Source: Macrolepiota albuminosa (lineage: Eukaryota; Basidiomycota; Agaricomycetes; Agaricales; Agaricaceae). From it: a DNA stretch of 64,000 nucleotides. Below are positions 20,357-31,484 of this stretch, one piece after another. The notes under the pieces are model-generated. The model was given only the letters and a program-made list of their open reading frames with translations, made no database searches and was not told the DNA's origin. The DNA is taken from assembly GCA_027475525.1 (NCBI GenBank), contig JAMWFC010000091.1, positions 248,001 to 312,000 of the forward strand. The letters run 5' to 3'. Numbering within the stretch: position 1 is the first letter of the stretch; every line of letters begins with the position of its first letter. The translations under genes and the position numbers were made by a program.

Positions 20357-22345
20357 CTGATACAATTGAGGCTGAGTCACTGGATCAGGAATTTGAGCAG
20401 AAACAATAGTGTCCACATGAGCTGCATCTTTGATCTTGTCATGATGATGGAAAAAGATCAAGATATGTATATGTGGAAGTCCCCTCTTTTGAAATTCAAT
20501 GGTATGGACAGATGCCATACATTTTCCAAATAGACCATCTTTTATGTCCTTCAAAAGAGCATTCTTCTTGAGTTCAAATACTCTGGCAACAATATCTGGA
20601 CGGTCAGAAGCTGTTTGCCTCTTTCCATTAACCATAGGTTCTTTCAACAGAGCCTCTTCAATTTCTGGCCACTTTGGATTGGCAGTCATGGTGATGAAGA
20701 GATCTGGTTTATGGAAATGTCTGCAAATAGCCATAGAGTCCTGGAATAGTTGCTGCATATGTCGTTCACTTCCAACATGAGAAGAGGGGAGGACCACACG
20801 TCGGCTTTGCCTGCGTAAATCTTCATCTCCAGTAGCCGCATCGACCACTCCTTGATAGACTTCAGCCCTAATCTTCTTTTGATTCTGCCTGACCCAGTTG
20901 AGCTTTGATTGTTCTATTGATGCCCATGCATCCACAACATATTGCTGGAACAGTCTGCTACTCCAAAGCAATGCAGCATTGGCTTCCAAAGCCCTCTGCT
21001 GCAGCCTATATGCATAATATGCAGTTTGGCTAACCTTTTTGGCTCTTTGTTCTCCTGCTGGTCCAAATTGAGATTGAATATCGGTGTGAAATCCAGGTTC
21101 TCCAGTTGGAAATATGACAGTATAGTGCAAGGGAGTATAATAGGGATGCAAATGGCTGATTCGCTTCAATTGACCTCCATGCAGATGCAGGACTATGTCA
21201 CGGTGATCTGATCGTTCTTCAGAACCATCTCCTGGTATAATTGCAGCAACTCCTTCCTGTTCATTAGGGTTGTTATAGCGTCGATGGTCTCCAAAGTCAG
21301 CCCTCAGTTGAACAGAAAGCCTTTGTGGTTGGCCTTCAGGTACTTCTGTCATAATCTGCTTTGCAAGCTTGTATAAGCCAATAAAGGGATTGACTCTATG
21401 AAGCATATCCTGCAAAGAGGCCATTATCTGAGGATCCAATCTAGGATTGCTTCTCTGACGAAAAGCCAATTGTTGATTGTGATCGTAGAAGTAGAGTTGT
21501 GCATATACAGGATGATCACCTTCAGTTGGAAGCAAAGCACCTGTCAGATGATGGAGCTCTCCATTGATCCTAAAGCTGTATGGTCCAGGAGCATTCGTAA
21601 TCGCATGGTCAATCTTGACTCCCAGAGATGTAAATGCAAAGGCTGCATTGTATTGGCGAATAGATGCTTTAAAAGCATCAGAAAGAGGATGGTGACCTTG
21701 GAGTAAGCCAAGCAGTTCTGGTGGAGCATCTTCAAGTCTAGGCAAATCAATCTGCCCTTGTAAACAGCACATGCCAAACTTTGGATTACGTCTAGTAGAC
21801 TTGGAGAGCTTTTCAGCATCAAAATGTAGAGCATGACAGTGTGGACATGCAACATCCATAGAACCAAGATAATGTGAAGGGGATCCATCCAGATAATGCT
21901 GTCTTCCTGTTGGAAGAGCATTTCTAGGCTGAACATCATCAGGTTGTTGTATCCTCTGTAAGACAGGAGGTGCTGGTACATTTTGCTGCATGACATCCCC
22001 AGGTGGATCCACATACTCCAAGTCAGGAGGTGCTGGTAGATATTGCTGTCTATTATCTCCAGGTGGATCCACATACTCCAAGTCCTCCTCTATATTCTCA
22101 GCAGGATTATTCCTAGGATCATCCAGTAGATTTGGATCAATCTCATTGTCTATGGGATGCTCCAAATACTCCAAAGGATTTTGAAGCATTTCATCAAAAG
22201 CTGCATGGATATTTTGTAATCCATGAGGATCCAAATCATTGAAATCCTCTTCAAGATCAGCTAAATGTTGCTGTTGCCAGTTTTGTAAGATCCTTTCAGC
22301 CCTAGCCTGATTCAAAGGCCTATGTTCAGGATTGAGATCAACAAA
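20357..22345 (-). CDS. Helitron-1 Rep core exon (HUH nuclease)
   Basis: This open exon lies between introns 20307-20356 and 22346-22396. It encodes the helitron-like N-terminal domain and the HUH motif as LPHIHIL, preceded by TIEFQKRG. It also has a CPHCHALHFDAEKL zinc-binding segment near its N-terminus, typical of Helitron Rep proteins. The exon ends PQLYQ at the donor GTATTG. It differs from copy 2 mainly in the first 150 residues. The Rep nuclease nicks and joins one strand during rolling-circle transposition. The start of the protein lies in the upstream exon 22397-23482. Confidence 0.9.
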
Positions 22346-22931
22346 CTGTCAAATTTTGTCAATTAAGATAGGCTTTTAAAGTTGGCTTTGCCTTACCTCT
22401 AGTCTCAGTTCCTGTTGTTCCTGTTGCCTCAATCCTTCCTCCTCCCTCAGCCTTTCTTGGTGCAAAGTAGCCAATGCTTCATGTTGTCTTTGTTCCCTCT
22501 CTTGCTCCTCATGTCTGACCCTTTGTTGCTCCTCTACTATTGCTTGTGCCAATTCCTGTTGTCTGTCTTGTTCTTGAATCATAGCCATATGTCTCAGCCT
22601 TTGCTGCTCTTGTAAATCTGCTAGTCTGGCAGGAGGTAGAGGTGGCATAGAATTCTGTACAGATACATTTCTGACTCTTCTAAATGCCAGAGCAGGTAGG
22701 GGTGGCACTATAGGCATAGGATTCTGTAAAGGAGTATCCCATCCTTCAGGCAGAACAGTTTCAGGAATGTCCACAGAAAGTGGAGCAATAGTAGGCAGGT
22801 TGTCTCTTCTATGTATAGGAAGAGGTAGAGCAGGTAGAAGTGGTACCATTCTAGGCCTATTGTTTCTTCTGGATGTAGAAACAGGTAGAGGTGGCACCAT
22901 TCTAGGTATGGGATTCTGTAAAGGTGCATCC

Positions 22932-23085
22932 CATCCTTCAGGCAAATGAGTTTGAGGAATGACAATAGCAAATGGATCCTGAGCAATAGGCATATCTCCA
23001 GACCCTCTCATCCTTCAGGCAAATGAGTTTGAGGAATGACAATAGCAAATGGATCCTGAGCAATAGGCATATCTCCAGACCCTCT
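22932..23085. repeat. Perfect 77-bp tandem duplication (7 of 10)
   Basis: Units 22932-23008 and 23009-23085 are identical. The duplication shifts the N-terminal exon of Helitron-1. Confidence 0.92.
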
Positions 23086-23300
23086 ACCCCCAGTTTGCAT
23101 TCCCCCAGTTTGTATACCCCCAGTTTGTATTCCCCCAGTTTGTATTCCCCCAGTTTGTATACCTCCATTTTGTATTCCTCCAGTTTGCATTCCCTCAGTT
23201 TGCATTCCCTCAGTTTGTATTCCCCCAGTTTGTATTCTCCCAGTTTGTATTCCCCCAGTTTGTATTCCCCCAGTTTGTATTCCCCCAGTTTGTATACTCC
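23085..23300 (-). repeat. 15-bp coding minisatellite (GIQTG pentapeptides)
   Basis: About fourteen copies of a 15-bp unit (plus-strand CCCCCAGTTTGTATT with variants) run without a frame break and encode GIQTG, GMQTG, GIQTE and similar. The unit length keeps the frame, so expansion or contraction is tolerated. Confidence 0.9.
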
Positions 23301-23482
23301 CAGATCCCATACCCTCAGTTCCAAAATCAAGTGGTATAACTACTGAAGTAGATCTTCTACTTCTATGTGCACGATGATCATCAGGATCAGTCATTTGCAA
23401 CTGTTGAAGCCTGCTTTCAATCCTAGCCTGCTGTCTTTGACCTTCAGGAGTCCTGGGTTCAGAATGAGTAGTTGAAGATTGC

Positions 23483-24324
23483 CTAGATTATTGATTTTTT
23501 AAGCATTTCAATAGTCCAAACTCTTTAAAAGTTACTTACATGATGATATATCTAGTATATCAATAGCTAAATGTTGTCAAGCTTTCACTAATAAGCTGAA
23601 TTCACTGTTTATTAGCATTGATCAATAATAAATGAACTGATACTAACTGTTTGTAGTGTCAAATAAGCTGAATTGAATATGTATTAGCATTGATCAATAA
23701 TAAATAAACCAACACTTACTTTGTTGTAATGATTTCGGATTTGTTTGTAGTGTCAAATACTGTTTGTAGTGTCAAATAAGCTGAATTAGCATTGATCAAT
23801 AATAAACAAACCAATACTTACTTTGTTGTAACGATTTCGGAATTGTTTGTAGCTGAATTGAATGTTTATTAATTGATCAATAATAAATAAGCCAATACTT
23901 ACTTTGTTGTAACTTTGTTTGTAGTGTCAAATATGCTGAATTCAACGTTTGTAAACATTTGATCAATCAATCAACAAATTGACACTTACTTTGTTTGTAG
24001 TGTCTTCTCACTACAACGGTGAATTTTGAGTTTGTTTGGTCATGTGTGGTCAAAGAACACGCAAGGCATGAAAACTGGTGTCCACTAAATCGCATTTGGC
24101 CTCTTCTCATCTGGACACAATCCAAAAATGTCCAAATATGGTATTTATATTAATATTGAAGTTTACAATATACATATTTTATTTTTTATACTCTAAGTAC
24201 AAAATTGAGACTCTCAGTACGAAAAATGAGATGTCGTTACCCAAAAAGGAAGGTTCTTGGTCAGCCTTGGTCAGCCTTACTAATCAGATAGTTCTCACGA
24301 AACGGTTGTCCCATTCTATATAGA
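23483..24324 (-). promoter_or_regulatory. Helitron-1 5' leader with repeated splice-signal units and 5' terminus
   Basis: AT-rich and without an ORF. Between about 23580 and 24010 the minus strand repeats a unit containing a donor-like GTAAGTATTGG or GTAAGTGTTGG after TTACAACAAA, and an AATTCAG acceptor-like site before CTACAAACA or CTTATTTGA. This looks like serially duplicated short introns and micro-exons. The 5' terminus TCTATATAGAATGGG ends at 24324. Confidence 0.55.
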
Positions 24325-24436
24325 CGAGCTACGATTCGTGCCTTCGGCACGAATTTCGTAGCTCGTTGGCCCCCAACTAAGCCTCCACCCTAACCTCACT
24401 TCGTTCGGTTAGGGCTTCAAGTATGTATAGAGAACT

Positions 24437-24772
24437 CAGTGCTTAATCCCAGCCTCAACCTCACTTTGTTCGGTTAAGGCCTCGGTAATCGCAACTCAAT
24501 GCTTAATCCCAGCCTCTGCTTAATCCCAGCCTCAACCTCACTTTGTTCGGTTAAGGCCTCGGTAATCGCAACTCAATGCTTAATCCCAGCCTCAACCTCA
24601 CTTTGTTCGGTTAAGGCCTCGGTAATCGCAACTCAATGCTTAATCCCAGCCTCAACCTCACTTTGTTCGGTTAAGGCCTCGGTAATCGCAACTCAATGCT
24701 TAATCCCAGCCTCAACCTCACTTTGTTCGGTTAAGGCCTCGGTAATCGCAACTCAATGCTTAATCCCCAGTT
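24437..24772. repeat. 60-bp tandem repeat in the non-autonomous Helitron
   Basis: About five copies of a 60-bp unit beginning CTCAATGCTTAATCCCAG and containing CCTCACTTTGTTCGGTTAAGG, with an irregular first junction near 24517. The same TCACTTCGTTCGG-type motif occurs two or three times near the 3' ends of Helitron-1 and -2, so the array is an expansion of a subterminal motif. Confidence 0.88.
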
Positions 24773-24809
24773 TGCCTCAACTCTCAGAGCATTATTGTAA
24801 GCTAAATTG

Positions 24810-24963
24810 AATTTTTCTTGAATTTTTCAGATTTCTTTAAGCATTTATAAATCTCAGAAAAACTCAAGTCAGTGTATCAGTAGGGCAATTTTTCTTGAAT
24901 TTTTCAGATTTCTTTAAGCATTTATAAATCTCAGAAAAACTCAAGTCAGTGTATCAGTAGGGC
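24810..24963. repeat. Perfect 77-bp tandem duplication (8 of 10)
   Basis: Units 24810-24886 and 24887-24963 are identical and lie in non-coding Helitron sequence. Confidence 0.9.
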
Positions 24964-25135
24964 CTCGAATTTTTTCTGATATTTTTGGTGATTTTATCTG
25001 AATTTTCTAAGCATTTCTAATGCTGAAATGAGCCAACTCTTATGTTATTACCCTAAAAGGAAGGTTCTTGGTCAGCCTTGGTCAGCCTTACTAATCAGAT
25101 AGTTCCCACGAAACGGTTGTCCCATTCTATATAGA

Positions 25136-25178
25136 CGAGCTACGATTCGTGCCTTCGGCACGAATTTCGTAGCTCGTT
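25136..25178 (-). terminator. Helitron 3'-terminal hairpin
   Basis: CGAGCTACGATTCGTGCC is followed by loop TTC and GGCACGAATTTCGTAGCTCG, a near-perfect stem of about 20 bp directly at the element end. Equivalent hairpins occur at 24325-24367 and 16745-16787. In Helitrons such a hairpin signals the end of strand transfer. Here it reaches the very terminus, whereas classical Helitrons place it several bases inside a CTRR end. Confidence 0.8.
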
Positions 25179-25694
25179 GGGGGCTTCGCCCCCAAACCCC
25201 CCCCAACTAAGCCTCCACCCCAACCTCACTTCGTTCGGTTAGGGCTCCAAGTATGTATAAGTAACTTAGCCTCCACCCCAACCTCACTTCGTTCGGTTAG
25301 GGCTCCAAGTATGTATATAAGTAACTCAGCCTTCACCCCAACCTCACTTCGTTCGGTTAGGGGTTCCAAATATGTATATTCATAACTCAACTTCTATCAT
25401 GACTTACTTTCATTATGTCTTACTGGTTCAAGCATATGTTGTTAAAGAATAGAAAGTTCACATTTATCAAGAAATGATGTTACAATTCCAAGTTATATAT
25501 ATTCTATTAGTACAGTATCAACAAATATCAAGTTAGATGCTAAAATATAAAAGTCAGTAATAAGTAGGTAATTAACAATCATACTCACATTTGTAAACCC
25601 AAAAAATAATGCTACAATTCCAAGTTATATGTACAGTATCAAGTTAGATGCTAAAATATAAAGTTAGTAATAAGTATATAATTAACAATCACAC

Positions 25695-28600
25695 TTACAT
25701 TTGTAAACCATTAAGAACTTCTTGATACACAATATTTGCAGTTGCTCTTGATGTATTTTCTTCTGACAAAATCACCTTGATACGATCTCCTGATGTGCAT
25801 CGAGAAAGTGCAACATAGAGTTGGCCATGTGTAAAAACTGGTGATCGAAGGTCCAATCCAACATGCTTGACTGATTGCCCTTGAGACTTGTTGATAGTCA
25901 TAGCAAAGGCCAATCGAATTGGAAACTGTCTCCTGCGTAATGGTATGGGCAAATCCTCTTCAGAGGCATCTAGATTGATCCTTGGAATCAAAACAGTTGA
26001 ACCTGCAAACTTGGCATCTCCACTGATAATATGACATCTGAGGACTCTAGTGCTGATGTGAGTGACAATCATTCTTGTTCCATTGCAAAGTCCTTTGGTT
26101 GTGTCCAGATTCCTGAGAAGCATGACAGGAACTCCAATCTTCAAAGCCAGTTTAGCCAAAGGCAAACTACTGGCTTTCAAAGAGTTGAGATATTCCACAG
26201 GATATAATGCAAGGCCATCAGGATTCCTGTTATCAGAGAGAACAGAATCTGCACTCTGTAAGATCCTTTCTTCCCCTGGATACCTCTCTAGAACTTCTGC
26301 ATTGATCTCCTCTATATCTGAGTTCTTGCCAGAGAGAATAGTCCGGTCCAGGTAATACTGATCATTTTGAGGATGACCAATATCAGGATATGTGGAAGAA
26401 ATCAATCCAGTGATAGAATTGTCATCACAGATCATCCTTTCAGGCAATTTGACTGTTTCTCCAGGTCCTAGATTTTTCCCTGCACCAACATCCAACAACC
26501 AAGCTGCATGAGCAATATTCTCTGCAGTCTGATCCAATCTCATATTTTGGACCAAGTAGTGGACTTGGATATGATCCCAAAGTCGGCCCCTTTTGAGTGA
26601 AGCAGCAATCATCTGCTGCCTGAGTCCATGTGGAACCACTGGAAGAGTTTGCCTAAAGTCTCCTCCAAAAACCACAGTAACTCCACCAAAGAAAATGTCG
26701 TTATCGAAGATGTCCCTGAAGCCACGATCTACAGATTCAATGGCATTTTTGTGTTGCATTGGAACTTCATCCCAAATAACAACTTTGGTGCGAAGTATGA
26801 GCTGTGATAACTGGGTTCCTCTCTTGATATTGGCAATGGATGTGTCAAGAGCAGGAATGGGAATTTTAAATCTTGAATGAGCTGTCCTACCCCCTTCCAA
26901 CAATAAGGCAGCAATGCCAGATGATGCTACACATAATGCCACATCTCCATGGGAACGAACTGCAGCAGCCAGAGTATTGCAGACAAAGGTTTTGCCACAT
27001 CCTCCAGCACTGTGAATGAATAGCATCCTGCCCAAATTGTTGTTCACTGAGTTTATGACAGCATTGAAAGTCTCCAGTTGTTCCACATTGAACTTGGCCT
27101 TGTTACTCTCCACTCTTTGCTTGAGGTCCTCAACATCATAATTGGTTTCATCTTCTAAAAGCCTGTTGCCTAGAAGAATGATCAGTGTTCAAGTCAATCT
27201 TTTATGCAAATGCCAATTACCTGGAACTATATTCCAATTCTGTTGAGCCTCTGGCATGTTGGGAAAGTCTTTCAGAGTTTTCCCAAAATTCATCAAAGTG
27301 TCATTGATGAGATAAAGGCCATAGTCATAGACATCCTCATTGGTAAAGACTCGGTCCCTGTATTGCCTAGTATGTTCCAATCTGTGTTGAAGATCATCAC
27401 AGATAGAATGTTTGAATTCGTCCCATAGGGCCTCAGGAGTGGCAGGAGCACAGTGGAATAGAATAGTGCAAAACAGCTGCCTGAGAGCTGATCCTAGTTG
27501 GATTGGAGCAGCTTCAGTGAGACACTGTCTCCATTCTGCATCATCCTCCAAAAGACCTAGAGCCTTGCAAGCTTCCTGATAAGTTGGATAGGTATGGCCA
27601 TTGACTGTCCTGAGATCAGCCCATGAAGTTGCATTGGTTACAACAGTCAAGAGCATCCTGAGATAGAACCTTTCTCCCTGTCTTGGTGAAGCAAAATACA
27701 TCCTTCCAATTGCTGTCCCTCTCTGCCTCTCCTTCCAACTCCGTTTAGATGCTTCATAAACAAACTTGGTTGGAAAGTTCTGATAAGTGGTGTTATTATT
27801 GGGAAACCTGGTATTGGCTTCAAACCAAGCTGTGAGTGCAGTCTTGTCTGCATTAGGTCTAGCAGCCACCACCTGTATTGGTTCATCATCTGGGAAATAG
27901 ACTTCATGCTGGTTTTCCAAGTGCACAGGCAATCTGTACACTGAAGGATATTCAGCATGCATGTTGAATTCAAAGATGTGCCAGCAAGCCTCAGGAGCAG
28001 AAATGTATCTGGCATCCAAGTGTTCTTTGATTTCATCCCTCTCCTCCCTAGCAATCTCCAAAGTTGTCCTATCATGGCCCTTGTAGATGTACTTGTGAAT
28101 GTATTTGATTGCATCCACTGAAGCACAGACTTCCACATTGATATGACATTGGAATTTGGCTGAGAGATATGGATTGTATGGGACAACATTACGATTGTCA
28201 TAACGACGACCATGCTTTTCAAAAAAGCGGCCATTGTTAGGTCTGGCATATTGGGGATAGCCATCATCACCATACTGTGTAGCTTCCTGAAATTCCTTGG
28301 GATATCTCTTGGAACATTTGCCATCTACCATGCACTTGGCATTGGGAAAATCTGCTCCACATGGACCATGAACCATATTGGTAGTAACAACCTAATAACA
28401 AAGGTCAGTTACTGCATTGATAATTCAAGCAAAGCCAATACCTGATACAATTGAGGCTGAGTCACTGGATCAGGAATTTGAGCAGAAACAATAGTGTCCA
28501 CATGAGCTGCATCTTTGATCTTGTCATGATGATGGAAAAAGATCAAGATATGTATATGTGGAAGTCCCCTCTTTTGAAATTCAATGGTATGGACAGATGC

Positions 28601-31484
28601 CACACATTTTCCAAATAGACCATCTTTTATGTCCTTCAAAAGAGCATTCTTCTTGAGTTCAAATACTCTGGCAACAATATCTGGACGGTCAGAAGCTGTT
28701 TGCCTCTTTCCATTAACCATAGGTTCTTTCAACAGAGCCTCTTCAATTTCTGGCCACTTTGGATTGGCAGTCATGGTGATGAAGAGATCTGGTTTATGGA
28801 AATGTCTGCAAATAGCCATAGAGTCCTGGAATAGTTGCTGCATATGTCGTTCACTTCCAACATGAGAAGAGGGGAGGACCACACGTCGGCTTTGCCTGCG
28901 TAAATCTTCATCTCCAGTAGCCGCATCGACCACTCCTTGATAGACTTCAGCCCTAATCTTCTTTTGATTCTGCCTGACCCAGTTGAGCTTTGATTGTTCT
29001 ATTGATGCCCATGCATCCACAACATATTGCTGGAACAGTCTGCTACTCCAAAGCAATGCAGCATTGGCTTCCAAAGCCCTCTGCTGCAGCCTATATGCAT
29101 AATATGCAGTTTGGCTAACCTTTTTGGCTCTTTGTTCTCCTGCTGGTCCAAATTGAGATTGAATATCGGTGTGAAATCCAGGTTCTCCAGTTGGAAATAT
29201 GACAGTATAGTGCAAGGGAGTATAATAGGGATGCAAATGGCTGATTCGCTTCAATTGACCTCCATGCAGATGCAGGACTATGTCACGGTGATCTGATCGT
29301 TCTTCAGAACCATCTCCTGGTATAATTGCAGCAACTCCTTCCTGTTCATTAGGGTTGTTATAGCGTCGATGGTCTCCAAAGTCAGCCCTCAGTTGAACAG
29401 AAAGCCTTTGTGGTTGGCCTTCAGGTACTTCTGTCATAATCTGCTTTGCAAGCTTGTATAAGCCAATAAAGGGATTGACTCTATGAAGCATATCCTGCAA
29501 AGAGGCCATTATCTGAGGATCCAATCTAGGATTGCTTCTCTGACGAAAAGCCAATTGTTGATTGTGATCGTAGAAGTAGAGTTGTGCATACACAGGATGA
29601 TCACCTTCAGTTGGAAGCAAAGCACCTGTCAGATGATGGAGCTCTCCATTAATCCTAAAGCTGTATGGTCCAGGAGCATTGGTAATTGCCTGGTCAATTT
29701 TGACTCCCAGAGATGTAAATGCAAAGGCTGCATTGTATTGGCGAATAGATGCTTTAAAAGCATCAGAAAGAGGATGGTGACCTTGGAGTAAGCCAAGCAG
29801 TTCTGGTGGAGCGTCTGCAAGTCTGGGCAAATCAATCTGGCCTTGTAGACAGCACATGCCAAATTTTGTATGATGTCTAGTAGAACTGGTGAGCTTTTCA
29901 GCATCCCAGTGTAGAGCCTGACAGTGTGGACATATGACATCCATAAGACCAAGATAATGTGCTGAGAGTTCATCTATATAAGGCTGTCTTCCTCTTGGAA
30001 GAGCATTGATGCCTTGAATATGATCAACCCTTTGTAGGATGGGAGGTGCTGGTAGATTTTGCACAGGTGGATCCACATATTCTAAGTCCTCCTCTATATT
30101 CTCAGCAGGATCATTATTAGGCTGTCTTCCTCTTGGAAGAGCATTTATAGGTTGTTGTAGAATGGGAGGATGAAGAGGAGGTTCCAGTTGCTCTGCTGCT
30201 AGATTTGGCTGTCTCCTATTGTCAACAGGATCATCCAGATCTTGAGCATCTAGATTGTTAAAGTCCTCCTGCAAATCAGCTACATGTTCTTGTTCCCAGC
30301 CTTCTAAAATCCTTTGAGCCCTAGCCTCATTCAAAGGCCTATGTTCAGGATTGAGATCTATATCCTGTTAATCTTTCTTAGTCAATGCAACTTTTAAAAG
30401 TTGTCTTTGTCTCACCTCTAGCTGGTGTAATATCTGTAGTTGTCTTTCCTGCTCTCTGAGCCGTTGTTGCTCATGCAATACTGCTAATGCCTGTTGTTGC
30501 CTTTGTTGCTCTTGTTGCCTCTCCTCTTCTTCAGCCATAGCAATATGTCTGAGCCGTTGCTGCTCTTGCAATACTGCTAGTGCCTGCTGTTGTCTATTCT
30601 GCTCCTCAGCTGCAGCAATATGCCTTAATCTTTGCTGATCTTGCAATGCTGCTAATGTCTGTGCCTGTACAGGAGCAACCTGCTGATTGATCGGTCTTGC
30701 TCTATTATTTCTTCCAAGTGCAGGTAGAGGCAATGGTGGCATTATGAAGTTTGGTAAAGGAGGTCCATGTAAAGCAGGCATTCTAGGTATAGGATTCCGT
30801 AAAGGAGCATCCCATCCTTCAGGCAAATGAGTTTCAGGTATACTCATAGCAGTCTCACCAACTACAGGCTGATTGACTGATTCCACTCTATTATCTCTTC
30901 CATGCACAGCAGCTGATAGAGGTGCTACTATTGAAGGCACATAAGGAGCTCTATGTGCAGGAAGAGGTAGAGGTGGTATCATTCTAGGAATTGGATTTTG
31001 CAAAGGAGCATTCCATCCTTCAGGTAAATGAGTTTCAGGAATAGCCCTAGCAAATAGATCCTCAGCAACAGTTGGTGGTCTAAGAGGCCTCCTCAAAGAG
31101 CTAGAAGTATTTCCTCCAGATCCTACATCAGAGCTTGAAGCAATCTGATTATTTCCCCCAGTTCTTCTATCCCTCAAGTCTGTAGTTCCAAGTTGTACAT
31201 CTTCAGATGCAAATAAATCCACAGCAACAGTTGGTCCAATAGGCCTCTCTAAAGAGCTAGAGGCAATTTGATTATTTCTTCCAATTCTCATATCCCCAGA
31301 TCCCATAGCCCCAGTTCCATAATGAAGTGGTATAACCACTGAAGTAGATCTTCTACTTCTATTTGCACGGCGCTCATCAGGATCAGTCATTTGTAACTGT
31401 TGTAGCCTGCTTTGAATCCTAGCCTGCTGTCTTTCACCTTCAGGAGTACTGGGTTCATTATTAGAATGAGTAGTTGAAGATTGC
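25695..31484 (-). CDS. Helitron-2 Rep-helicase polyprotein (four exons)
   Basis: Exons are 31484-30416, 30364-28442, 28391-27221 and 27169-25695. The introns are 50-51 nt with GTGAGA, GTATTG and GTAATT donors and CAG or TAG acceptors, and the phases agree. In order the protein has an N-terminal Arg/Ser-rich segment (MTDPDERRANRSRRS), repeated LPEGWDAPLRNPIPRM-like units, a Gln-rich coiled coil, the Helitron Rep domain with zinc-binding CPHCQALH, the HUH motif LPHIHIL, the two-Tyr motif YIHKYIYKGHD, and a Pif1-type helicase (AGGCGKTF, VIWDEVPM, GGDFRQTLPVV, NKSQGQSVKH). Catalytic motifs are present and no stop interrupts the exons. The true start may lie in leader exons above 31484, since coding potential continues upstream of the first Met at 31390. 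Confidence 0.9.

Larger units (their letters stand above)
22397..23482 (-). pseudogene. Helitron-1 N-terminal exon: Gln-rich coiled coil and GIQTG repeats
   Basis: The exon lies between an acceptor at 23483 and a donor at 22396. It encodes MTDPDDHRAHRSRRS near its start, then about fourteen GIQTG pentapeptides, then repeated LPEGWDAPLQNPIPRM-like units, then a Gln/Glu/Arg-rich coiled coil. It is broken at the 77-bp duplication 22932-23085. The matching exon of Helitron-2 (30416-31484) lacks the pentapeptide run. Function beyond an extended N-terminal region of Rep is unknown. Confidence 0.7.
16745..24324 (-). mobile_element. Helitron-1 (autonomous type, rolling-circle transposon)
   Basis: The minus-strand order is 5' end at 24324, N-terminal exon, Rep, helicase, 3' end at 16745. 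The 5' end reads TCTATATAGAATGGGAC. The 3' end carries a long near-perfect hairpin (GAGCTACGA...TTCGTAGC around a TTC loop) and ends in CTCG. The right boundary abuts the next Helitron with no base in between. The left flank ends in A, and the far end of the whole array is followed by T, fitting the A|T target of Helitrons. Three 77-bp duplications break its coding exons, and its 3' end is scrambled by two more. Confidence 0.88.
24325..25135 (-). mobile_element. Non-autonomous Helitron (811 bp) between the two autonomous copies
   Basis: It has the same 3' hairpin as the autonomous copies at its low-coordinate end (24325-24367) and the same 5' terminus TCTATATAGAATGGGACAACC at 25135. The roughly 80 bp inside the 5' end nearly equal those of Helitron-1. 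It has no coding capacity. Its middle holds a 60-bp tandem repeat and a 77-bp duplication. It is joined to both neighbours without intervening bases. It would depend on Rep-helicase supplied by a full copy. Confidence 0.8.

Noticed and set aside
24437..24772. CRISPR-like array of 60-bp units
   Set aside because: The units are contiguous and nearly identical without unique spacers, and the genome is eukaryotic.
24499..24810. Plus-strand frame of about 103 codons with a perfectly repeated 20-residue unit
   Set aside because: It is only the translation of the non-coding 60-bp repeat, whose length is a multiple of three. No start context or homologue supports it.
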